From positions 2,419,255 to 2,483,254 of the forward strand of contig ML133456.1 of the NCBI GenBank assembly GCA_003864495.1: 64,000 nucleotides of DNA, in the 5' to 3' direction. The DNA is from Nemopilema nomurai (Eukaryota; Cnidaria; Scyphozoa; Rhizostomeae; Rhizostomatidae). The position numbers and the translations under genes were made by a program. The notes under the pieces are model-generated. The model was not told the DNA's origin and did not search any database. It saw nothing but the letters and a program-made list of their open reading frames with translations. Below are positions 29,201 to 39,846 of this stretch, in pieces. The stretch's first letter is position 1. Each line of letters begins with the position of its first letter.

Positions 29201-32200
29201 TGGAAGAATCCGGAGAGAGTACTGCAGAGGCTTCTCAAGATCGAAACTTTCGTAAATGGTCTCACCACAGAACTGACAACTCAGTAGTAATTGAAGAGTT
29301 CCCAATCAATAATTAATGAATGAAGCAAGTATTTGTGAATGTAGGAGTATTTACTGTTGACATTGCATGACATTTCTTATTAGCATTCAGTGTCCTTTTC
29401 TTTAAAGCATGAATGCATCTGAGGAGTATCGGACGAAAAAGGTAGTTTTAAGTATTGGAAAACTAGTTCCGCTTTTTCTAGCAATTGTGAAGTTTTGTAC
29501 TACAAAGCAGTTGTTCACGAATGCATGTTACTTTGGCGGCTCTAGCACCTTGTTCTCTGGGTATTTCTTGAGCGTAATTTAATATTTTAGCATGGCAAAG
29601 ATTCTTTGAATCTCTTATAATGTATTTTGTCGCTCTGAGAAGGAATGCTAATATGTTCTAACTTAACGCTATCTATTTGGTGCGTCTCTTCTGATTATTT
29701 TGATGATCCCTAAGAGAGCCACTTTGATGTGTCTCAAAGGGTAGCTCTAATCTTGATTGAATAACTAAAAAGCAAACAAGTCAAGTAGCGGCATTTTTCA
29801 GTGGTCCAGCTAGTAGTACTCTTAATGGCTGCTGCTCCTTTAGTCAGTTTTTGTCTTCTCCGTTACTCCCATCTTGCAGTATAGTCAATTGCTCTTATTC
29901 TGAACAACTAAAAAGTCTGTTTCATAATATTAAATTCTTGTATAGGGTGATTCAGATGAATAAACTTTTCACGCTTCTCTGTAGCACACAATGGCAAGTT
30001 ATGTATTGAACGTTATGCCCAGCAAATTTTTTTCAACTTGATTATGCGCAGCTTAGGAGATGCTCTCTGCAATAGGCAATTATCAAGACATTGTCGCAAC
30101 TCTTTTCGTGCGGAATTAGGAGTTTTCATTTCTGTATGAAATTATGTTAAGAAGAACGTAACTCAAATATACCAGCCGATTGCGCAGCCGGCTCAAGTTG
30201 TTGTTCTGTGAGTAACGAGTAACTGGGTGGCTTATAGCAACCCTACATTCAGATGAATTGAATGAGATAAGTGCATGTCACGGGACCGCAAAGACATTAA
30301 TCTCGTATACAATTCTAGTTGGTGGTTTTATACATAGCAGAGTGTAAGGGAAGTATAAAACGTATCTTCATTTGAGTTATTTAGTGTTCACGATGTTATT
30401 TTGAATAAAGATAACAAAACAGCAGAATGATAAAACTGCCATATCAGTTACAGAATGTAAGCGTGACATTAACGGCGACAGACCTGCAAAAGAATTTGTG
30501 ACTACTTAGAAAAGCGTAAGGTTTTCAAACATTGCATCATTATACGCGGAAAAGAGTTTAAGACAAGTCAGCAATACTTTGCTGATTTATAAAACAACAG
30601 TCTCTGATGTGCAAGATGGGCCAGCGCCTTACGATCGCAGGTCAATGAATAAAGATGTCACCGTTGTTTCAAGATTGATTACACAGTCGATTTCCGAAAA
30701 AGATGATAATCATAATTATACCTCTAAATGCCACATGCAAACCTCAATCTCTATCAAAGTAGCAACCGCGGACCTGAAAATTAGCTTCTATTTTAATGCC
30801 ATTTATACTATTTTATACTATCACCCGCTGTCGCATATATTGCTAAGGTTAAGCGACCTATTTGGATTGCCTAAATGTCAATTGATTTACTTAGCATATG
30901 AATGTTATACAAGGACTCATTCAGGCAAAGCTAGACGAATAATTGTTATTCTTTATGACAGACTGGCAGTTTACTGTGGTGACGCTACGAAATTCGTTTC
31001 TTAGTGGATGGTTGACTTTCGCTGCCTATTGCCAGAACCTGCTTCAGAAAAATATTATTTTGCAGATAAACTCAGGTTTTTAGTACTTGGTAAAAGTGGT
31101 ATTTAATACTTGAACCATGTGTTCTTCTATCTAAGAGATTGCACTCTCACCCAGCAGAAATGTCTAGTTGTGCCAATCTTGCTAATGAAAACCTCTGTAG
31201 TAACTTCTTCCAAAATCCAGGTTTCATCAACTCAAATACTAGGAACTTCATTTGTATTCTTGGGCAGGTTGTCTTTTAATTTAGTTTTGAACTTGTACAA
31301 ATATCAATGTGTCATTTCAGTCTATGTAGACTGAAAGAAAGTGCTGTCTCCCTTGTGGACGCTGATTGGTCGATACAACGCCTCTCTGCTTATCACATTC
31401 TCTTATGTTGTTATCCCCAACTGGCTATATATTTCATGAGCTGTCGTTCACTTTCCTTGCAAAATAACGATTTATGTTCCTTTCAGTATAAAAGAGCGGC
31501 AGCGTGATGCATTTATTTACAGAGTGATCGATCAGGTAAGAATGGTGCACTTCCCTTTAAAGGATACCGCTATGAAGCAAAGAAGACAGAAAAACATGCA
31601 TTAAGGTGGTCCTGTTCATCTCAATTCATAGCTGCATCTCAAACACTGTACCATGATTTCATGCTTGCTTGGAAATGAGCATATTATATGTGATATTAGG
31701 AATCAAAAGAAAAGAATACACAGCGTACAAATAACATCCACGGAATCAATTGCTATACTATGAATTGACTACTGGTTGATAAAGACAGTTAAAATCGCAA
31801 AGACGCCCGTCACCAAAAACGTAACGTGAAATGCTGCTGAGCTCTAAATGAATCCGTTCTAGCTAATTTTGCTGATAAGTTATCTGGCCTCGACATTGTA
31901 ACATGACGGGTCGTCAAGATTATCGTATTTGCAACTGCTTGGGCAAAGGATGAAAATAACTTTCGTTTCACTTCTTTCCACAGGTCACAAAGCATTCTAG
32001 AAAGGAAAAGGATGCAATTTTGTCAAATATTTTTACTTATTGAATCAGAATGCTACCATGGAACAATTTCAATAGAACTGACTCAGTTGCAATCATTGTT
32101 AAATATAGATGTTTGGCTAAAAATAATTATTCACGCTGCAAAATGAGCGAGACACCAGGTAGAATGGTATCTAAAAGCAAGGTTTTTCCGTGCTACTCAA

Positions 32201-32454
32201 AAAGATAAAGAGCTTCCTCGAGATAGTGATTCGAATACGTTCATTTTCGTCTCCTTTGTACCTCATTAATATTTCAGAGAATTTTTTTAGCTATTTACTG
32301 TATGCAAAATTTGTATAATGAATATAACTATTGACGCATATAGACGCCGACGCCGACGCTTTCAAACGCCGACTGAAATGACCTTACCAATAGCCTCTTC
32401 GTCTTGTGTTTTTTAAAAGTTTTTAAAATTTAAAAGCTTCAAGCTTCAAGGATA
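29201..32454. other. 5' flank of gene D
   Basis: Counterpart of 22140-25275. It holds the same open stretch (30579-31004) and the same TATA/donor arrangement (31487-31540). No recognised gene. Confidence 0.5.
31487..31540 (+). promoter_or_regulatory. Candidate TATA promoter, second copy
   Basis: TATAAAAGAG followed by CAG/GTAAGA, the duplicate of the arrangement at 24424-24477. Its conservation partly reflects the recent duplication, so this is weak evidence of function. Confidence 0.3.
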
Positions 32455-32616
32455 GTGAATTTTATTATTTGCTGTTATGAGACCCACAGTAACTTTCTGC
32501 TCTCTGTCAGTTACTTTGAAAACTGCGTAATGCTTGCAGGCGCTTCTGTAGATTTTGTAGCAAGGTATAGCTAAAAATGACCAAGTTATGACTATTAGGA
32601 ATGTGCATAAGTTCAT
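32455..32616 (-). pseudogene. Truncated PAN-gene first exon
   Basis: An ATG at 32616 opens a signal peptide (MNLCTFLIVITWSFLAIPC) followed by YKIYRSACKHYAVFKVTDRE, clearly the start of the PAN exon of the B/C/D family. Homology ends after about 45-48 codons, before most of the PAN domain; no donor, Cys-rich exon or EGF exon follows to the left. It is the remnant of another array member. Confidence 0.8.
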
Positions 32617-32705
32617 ATTTGCAAAGAACAACTGTAAACATCCAACACATAAGAACAATTTTCATTAAAAATTTAATTACTTATTTATCATGATGCAACC
32701 GCTGC

Positions 32706-33449
32706 ATGTATACTCTGGAACCGGACCCCGCCCCCCCAAAAAAAAATTTGGAGCAAAGTGATTTTGCGTTAAATTCTATATCATTTTCTTTCAAAGAAAC
32801 GGGATCCTTTGTATCCGGGTTTGCATTACACTGTTTATTCATGCTCTGTGCTAGTGTTTTTTTCATTAGCACTATCAAGTTTAAGTATCTGTTCTGTTGC
32901 AAGCTAAGTTGTATGATCACGAAGCAGCTTGACCATCTCAGCCTAACCCTGCAAGACCCAAATCTGTCCGCACTTGAGTCATATGAACTTGCAAAAATTC
33001 AAGCAAGATGATTTACAATACCACCTACAACTAGAAGAAATTTTATAAAAGGCACCCAACCGCAAACTGGAAGATACTGAAAAGGAGCTTTCAAAAATAG
33101 TTTCGGTTTTCATAAAGATTTTCGCCACGATGACTTTAACATGGATTTGCAGTACTTTGCTGCTCAAGATCTCAATTGCAGAAGTGGACTTGAGGATCTC
33201 AAATCATTCATGAGGCTTAGAAAGGTTCAAAAATTTGTGCCTCAAGCAACCAAGGCATTGCAAATCATTCTTATCAGCCCTGCTACGAACGCTGTCAGTA
33301 AGAGATCATTTTCGAAAATGAAACTCTTGAAAACTCATCTGAGAGCTTCATGTGGAAACAGTCAATTAGCGCATCTCATGGTTTGCTCCATCCATAAGGA
33401 AATCACAATGGCAATTAACCTTCGTGAACTAGCTAACATATTCTTTTAA
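32706..33449 (+). mobile_element. Relic of a hAT-type transposase (ZMYM1-like C-terminal part)
   Basis: A stretch ending near 33011 reads KQLDHLSLTLQDPNLSALES, and an ORF at 33141-33449 reads LISPATNAVSKRSFSKMKLL followed by LKTHLRASCGNSQLAHLMVC and a terminal ELANIFF. These match the C-terminal hAT dimerisation region (PATNA-S-R-SFS...KT-LR...L--LM----HK). A stop at 33009-33011 and a frame change separate the pieces, and no N-terminal zinc finger or RNase-H-like core is visible. No target duplication was found. It is a dead transposon fragment or a degraded domesticated copy. Confidence 0.8.
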
Positions 33450-33800
33450 AAGGGTTTAAAATAGAAAACATGTCTTTGGGGAGTTATCTGGTAAAGATTT
33501 TCGTAACAGAATTTATGCTCTGCACCCGCTTTCTCTAAAACTTGCTTCAGACCTTCGCCGAGTTCGTCAATAAGAACTGAGCAACTAAGCAAATACGTTG
33601 GGGTTTATTAGCCTTCCTCTTATCATTATGTTTGGAAATATTATGTCATCTCGCATATATACTGTGAGCGCCTTAAATACTTTGTCCCGTTACACGCCTT
33701 GAGAGTAAACACCCGAGAAAAACTGGCATCATAGGGCTACTATCATTGGCTTTAACCACTAACTATGTACTGTCTAGCTCACTAACTAAGATAGCACTAC

Positions 33801-34043
33801 GTACCGTCAGTTGTCACTGCGTCCCGTCAGTTGTCATTACGTACCATCAGAAGTCACTACGGTCCATCAGTTGTCACTACGTCCCGTCAGTTGTCACTGC
33901 GTACCACCGTCAGTTGTCATTACGTATCGTCAGTTGTCACTACGTACCATCAGAAGTCACTACGGTCCATCAGAAGTCACTACGGTCCATCAGTTGTCAC
34001 TACGTCCCGTCAGTTGTCACTACGTACCATCAGTTGTCACTAC
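33801..34043. repeat. 20-bp minisatellite, 12 units
   Basis: Units such as GTCCCGTCAGTTGTCACTAC repeat from 33801 with a 20-bp period; one unit at 33901 is 23 bp. Variant halves (TTGTCACTAC or AAGTCACTAC; GTACC, GTCCC or GGTCC) recur in order, indicating higher-order duplication. Since 20 is not a multiple of 3, all three plus frames are open and encode permutations of the same peptide, so the overlapping ORFs here are not genes. Confidence 0.95.
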
Positions 34044-34059
34044 GCATTGTTATTGGCCT

Positions 34060-36138
34060 CCAACCCACTGCAAAACATTTACGTCTGTTTCTATTTAAAC
34101 ACTTGCGATAAGAAAAGACATTAACTTGTGGCCTTGAAGGAAACTAATCGAAACCATCTATGTCAATAACTACGAGGGCCTTTTTGGGATTTAACCTTTT
34201 CAGAGTTCTCGACGTAGTCTAGGTAAGATTTTATGATTAAAAAGTGGTTAACGACAAAGCATTTTCAAAAACAATTTGTCTAGACACTTTAGTAATTTTG
34301 CCAGTTAAGTCCAAAAGGCATGTTCTACAATGGTTCATAGCTTTTAGATCCTCATCATTGTATCTAGCCAAGAATTGATGAAGCACAACAGTTAAGGCAA
34401 ATTTACAACAACTTAGAACCATTTTACAAAGCTTTAAGTGAAGGTAGACATTAATTTTGCTGAAATGAACAGATTGAGTGTTGCTTCTGGGAACTTCTCC
34501 CAACTTCCTTAGTCATTCAATCTTGTAAGGTTGTACTCTTTTGCCAGAAACAGGTCCTCAATGGTGAGAAGAAGTTGGAAGCCATTCATCATTGTATTAA
34601 CCACTAGAATTCATTTTGGACAAGAATAGTCTGAGAAAAGCTCTATCATTTCCCACAGTTAATGAAATTGATTTGGAAGAATCCTTAACTAATTAGAAAT
34701 TAACAACCTATATCATTTAAAGGAAGCCGTCGGACTACTATGGCGATGAATTATGTAGCGGGATACTTTGACATTGCACTGAGTTTCGCGGCAGAACAGC
34801 AAAATCAGTTGCACAATTAGAATCACTATGGTGACAGTCACACCAACAACCAATCAGAGGGCTTGATTCGGATTATTGTGACTTACCGCACAAAATGTTG
34901 ACAGCTAGATCAGCTCCAATTCTTTGAAAGGTCCCAAATATTACATTCAATAGTATACACTCTTTTATAAAAATACCTAGTTTTTCCAAGCCTCAATAAT
35001 CTTCAAAGTTTTCGATTTTGAGTCTAAGACTATTCTTAATTTTTTCTTGCTGAACGTAAGGTATAAATTCATCTCAAGATCATAGAAAAATGTTAAACCT
35101 ATTCTAATGTGTTGCTTCATCATTGCTTTAACAAGAGCAAACATATATGAATGATATACATATATAATGTTTATAGCGTCAAAGTGACAGTTTGGGAAAA
35201 ACCTTCAGGTTTTGCTTTGGAAATAACCTCAGATGAAGGAGAAATTGTAGTCTTGACAAAAGTGGAGCCCAGCATTATGCTTAAATTTTAACAATTTTGA
35301 GCCTCGATATTCTTATGACTTTATTCTCATAAAATTGTATAATGAATAAAACTACACCCCGTTAGAATACTTTATTGATGCGCATTGGATTTTAGAGAAC
35401 AATAGAAGATGACGACACATATGACTTGAAAGAAGAAGAGAGCACTTTACTTTGCTAAAATGAAAAAATGAAGAAGACTTTCTAGCAGGGTTGTTCATTG
35501 TGTTTATAATAGAGAAAGAAACAGAAAATGCCGAACTAGAAGTTGAAATAGGGTCGCGTGTATAGGATTAACACACGCTTTCAGTTTCTCAATGATGGCT
35601 TGATTTCTAGTTGGTCCTTTTCATCCTTTCAATGTCTTGATTTTGTTAATTTGTGCTTACACTTTAGTTGTTTCATTGCTAAAAATCCTTGAAGCTCTTC
35701 AGACTTAGACAAAATCTAGAATGCATTCGAGTTGTACATATCCAGGTGTTTGAAACATGTCTTAGTTAGTAGGCTTGCAGTAACACACACTAAAATGATC
35801 AATTAAATAACAAGCAAGGCAAAGATAACAAATGAGTTTGAATCGAGTTTAATCGTCCAAAGCCCCTTATTTAGGCCACTAAACTTTCGCTTCGCTATAT
35901 ATGAACAAGAGGGTGCAACTATGTTAAGATTGATGCTTTCTTTAAATTGTTGATTTGCTGACGGGGGATGATAGTGAATATCAATACATTTGGGAAAACA
36001 TGTGCGAACTCTTCAAAGTTTGTCCATAAATGGCCTTTTTCTTGTGCAGTTTCCCACTAAAATTACAGTAGCCCTGTTTGCTTATGAAACGACGACCGCT
36101 GCGCTCAGGACGCGAAATCCTCGACAGCAAAGTTTACC
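34060..36138. other. Gene-free region
   Basis: AT-rich sequence with no convincing coding potential on either strand. The ORF at 34237-34503 (minus) has no recognisable domain. Confidence 0.5.
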
Positions 36139-37356
36139 CGTCGTTTCTAAAAGATTGAACACTCCAAGAACAGGCTGAACACCCCAAGAACACCCCCAAG
36201 AACACCCTTAGAACAAGCGATTAAGCGGCTGAACATCTTTAAAACATATCAAAATTGGCATATCATTCGAAAATAATTTGGTCAATCAATAAAAATTAAT
36301 TTTGGGGCGGGAAAGGGCCTGATAAGTCTAATGGTGTTGTTACAACCAACTGATGTTTTGCGCGTCAAAAGTGTGAACACGGGAGCAATTTCGAGTTTGA
36401 CTCCCTGCATTCAAGCAAATTCCCGTTGTTTTGAAATCATTGAAGACATTAAGAAGATATTGTTAAAAGACTTCGTTTATTTAAGCAGTAATATCTTTAT
36501 GAGCATTTAATCAATTATTATCAAAAGTACGAGATTTTGCGGTACTTAAGAAAAAGCGCCAAAGGCAACCCTAGATGGCAAAAACCAACAAACTGAGGGG
36601 TTCGATTCGCGCATTTACGGCAGCAGTGGGAGCTTCTTAATAATTTGTAGTTCTAGGGTGGGGGCCAATTTTAGGATTTATGGTAGTTCTAGTAAGATTA
36701 TCATGGCCCCATTCGAGCACGGGCCCCAAAAATGTGCCCCTCTTATGCCCTCTTTTAAGTCGCAAACTGCGGTCCTGCTGCTACCCTCTAACAAGTCCTA
36801 CACTGTGCATTTTCTGTTTCATTTGTCAAAAATTTCTTATAAAAACCTGTCCAGGAATTAGGTCTGCGAATGCACCAGCTGGAGACGTCAAGAGAGGAGC
36901 TGTGTGTCTCATTCTGCTTGCACTGGTAAACTAGCTGGCGTGCACTAGCATACCGTGACCATTTGAGCAAATTAGCGGATGGGAAGAACAATTGTTTGGA
37001 AGACAATAGGTAGTCAAGTGACATGTCGTATTTTTACATTGTCAAAGGATGTGAAAGATTTTCAAAACAACGGGATCAAACTCGAAATTGTTCCCGTGTA
37101 CAAACCCCCGTTCACACTTTGGACGCGCAAAACATCAGTTGGTTGTAACAACACCAACAGCATTAGACTTATCAGGCCCTTTCCCGCCCCAAAATTAATT
37201 TTTATTGATTGACCAAGTTATTTTTCGAATGATATGCCGATTTTGATATGTTTTAAAGGGTGTTCAGCCGCTTAATCGCTTGTTCTTAGGGTGTTCTTGG
37301 GGTGTTCTTGCGGTGCTCAGCCTGTTCTTGGGGTGTTCAGTCTTTTAGAATCGACG
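36139..37356. mobile_element. Foldback element with long inverted terminal arms
   Basis: The sequence from 36139 to about 36450 reappears inverted at about 37045-37356. Outer ends are CGTCGTTTCTAAAAGA and TCTTTTAGAATCGACG. The subterminal part has short tandem GAACACCCCAAGAACA-type repeats, and the arms continue through TTAATTTTTATTGATTGACC. The left arm has about 20 extra bases near its inner end. The central ~600 bp encodes nothing recognisable. No clear target-site duplication is visible (AAGTTTACC against TCCAAGATT). It is a non-autonomous DNA transposon of foldback/long-TIR type. Confidence 0.85.
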
Positions 37357-37514
37357 TCCAAGATTAATCTGCTGATTCTTTGCCGGCCGTGGGAAGTACT
37401 TCCGCTTTGTTTTCCAAACAACAGCTTGCAGCGATGATGTGGTAGCATAGTCTATGGCGGTAGGAACAGTGTAATAGTTTGTAGTTTTTAGAAGCAAGCA
37501 ACTTATTGTTTGGT

Positions 37515-39846
37515 ATGGCAAAACCAAAAGCGAGAAACCGAAGATTCGTTGCTTCAACGAATAGTTCGCAATTAAGCGGAAAGGCCCAAGTGGTGGGTTT
37601 AGGTGCAAAGGAAGGGGTGAGCGGAGTCGCCATCATTGGAGTTGTCGTTGTTGTTGCACTTGTTGCAACTTGTGGGGTTCTGTACAATAATTCTCGAGTG
37701 GTAAATTTGAAATTGCACGACCAAACGAGTAGGAATGGTCAGGAATTTGATAATGACCAAAGACTCAATAAGAAAAGTGACGATCCAACGCAACAGAAGG
37801 AAAAAGCTCGCCGTGATGGTTCGTGGGGAAGCATTTTCATATTTACTAAATGTTACAGATGTAGTTGCCTTTATAGTGGCCCCCAATAGCTTTTACATGG
37901 AGCTGAATTGGACTTTTTCGGAACGTGAAAACGTGAATCGACTAATTTTATAGCAGGATTTCGTGAATGAAGGTTTGCTCGGGAATTCGTAAAAGCTCTC
38001 TCCCAAGAGTGGGCACTTGATAGGGATGCTAGTATCGTCCTTTGGTTCTCTAGATTTACATTGTTTTTTAAGTTTTAACCAATTACTGAGCACTTTTGAT
38101 ATAAAGACAATTTCTCGACCAACTTCATTTCACTGGCCACCAAACTGCCAGACAGAAAAACTTTTAAATTCCAAGCACAAATCAGGTTACATTGAACATG
38201 AAACCTGAAAAAATTTTCTCAGTGAATTTGTGATTGATCGCCCCCACTAACACATGCTCTCTTCCAGATACATTTGAGGCCAATTATTAGTAGCGAATCT
38301 TACAACTGTCTGATACATGTCTAATACAATTATTACCTTTAAGGCACATCTACAGCCAAAGCCAAAAGGGGATTGCAAAAGGAGAACTTCACCCCACAAA
38401 TTGCAAACACACTTAGACCTGTAAATCTAGAGTTTATGGGCCGAAAAATTAGATTCCAAGAAATCACTCACAATAACAAGCACAGCAGTGTCCATGTTTA
38501 TATAGCTGATGACTTTTTGTCAGAGAAGGAATGTGATGGTTTAACTGCAGCCCATTTTCACCATGTTCAAGAGACTGCAAAGCAAACTCCAATATTTTGT
38601 TTTGCTGGAGTAGATACAATGAACAAGCATTTGCATGATGTTGGTGTCCATTACAGAGGAAGTTTTTCGGATTTCACCCCAGGGACAACATGCGTCAATG
38701 AAACATTCTCAGCATTCTTATCTTCAAAGTTTCTGTTCAGTTACAGCACAGCCTTTTATAGGGGTGACAGTAAATTTTCATTTGCTTATGAGGACCAAGT
38801 TGAAAAGGCAACAGGACTAGCTAGAATGCACGGTGGAAAATTCCAGATAACATCATATCAAAAAGGTGTAGGTAAGGCTGAGTAGGTAAAGTAATAAAAC
38901 ATGTTAGAAATAAACAAGAACTTTTCTATAGCCTATTGGCTTAATTGCATCTCTTATTTATTATAGGGTATCTATTGACTGAACACACAGCTGGATTGTT
39001 ACCTTTTAGTCACGTGTCTGGTCATGAAATGCATTAAGGGCTTAGTTTTTGCCTTGAAGCAAACATGGGACTAAAAAGTGATCTTCCTCTGGAGTGTTCC
39101 AATCCATAGATATTATCTGTTAATAGAGTGATTGCATACAAACAGCTTGAATTTTTTGTGCTGGTTTTAGTTAAAGATTCTGATTTTGATATGGATTTTA
39201 TTTTGTGATTCTATTTGCTTGTCAACTTGCTAATTTTAAGAGAGATTTTTATTTTTGTTCTTGTTTAGGCAGCCAATCAGATGGTATATTATATTATCAA
39301 ATTACTAACGTTTTTATATGTTTTGAGGATACAAAAATCACACAGATTGCACTGAAGACAATGAGATTAGAGATCGCTTTGCAACTGCATTGGTTTATTT
39401 ACAAGATGTTAAAAAAGGTGGTGAAACAAAGTTTCCTGGGCTTGGTATTAGCATCAAACCAAAGAAGGGCAGACTTCTTGTTTGGAATAATATGAGACCA
39501 GATGGTGTCTGTGATCCAACTTCTCTTCATAATGCTGCCAAGGTTGACAGTGGGCTCAAAGTCATATTGCAGAGATGGTAAATCTTTTTAGTCTTTTGTT
39601 TCTCTTTGCAAACCCTTTATGTTTTAGATGAATTTTATAAATGTAGCTCATTTTGTTTGCAGGTATTACTACCAGTCATTTCCCTCGCTTGGCAAATCAC
39701 CACCTGTGCCTAGTTTGCCAAAAAGAAAACAGAACCAGCCAAGAGTGTCATGTGATGAGTATGAGCAAGGCAGCTGTCGATGGTATGATGAATGGGGATA
39801 TGATCATCTTGTAGAATACCAGATGATGCAACAAGACCTAACATAG
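37515..39846 (+). CDS. Membrane-anchored prolyl 4-hydroxylase-like 2OG-Fe(II) oxygenase
   Basis: Four exons: 37515-37818, 38344-38871, 39328-39577, 39663-39846; phases 1, 1, 2; 421 aa. Start ATG 37515 follows TTTGGT; the in-frame upstream TTG is not a credible start. A basic N-terminus (KPKARNRR) precedes one hydrophobic segment at about residues 35-56, so it is a type II ER or Golgi membrane protein by inference. The catalytic core is in the last half: YQKGVGYKNHTDC gives the iron ligands His282 and Asp284, the distal His345 lies in SLHNAAKVDSGLKVILQRW, and Lys355, ten residues later, is the expected 2-oxoglutarate anchor. GGETKFPGLG and KKGRLLVWNN are also typical of animal P4H catalytic domains. 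It should hydroxylate peptidyl proline or a related substrate with O2, Fe(II) and 2OG. The first donor (GTTCGT) is weak, so exon 1's end is less certain than the rest. The foldback element ends about 160 bp upstream and may overlap the promoter. Confidence 0.85.

Larger units (their letters stand above)
26720..32335. repeat. Segmental duplication, D copy (partner 19110-25275)
   Basis: Second copy of the C/D block. Its right end changes abruptly near 32335, where sequence resembling 25507-25560 (the flank of EGF exon D4) is joined to it. This suggests a further, partly deleted repeat of the same array. Confidence 0.88.

Noticed and set aside
38967..39035. Open stretch GYLLTEHTAGLLPF after an AG, as an alternative exon of the P4H-like gene
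   Set aside because: It stops quickly and lacks the HTD motif; joining 38871 directly to 39328 gives the complete YQKGVGYKNHTDC active-site segment.
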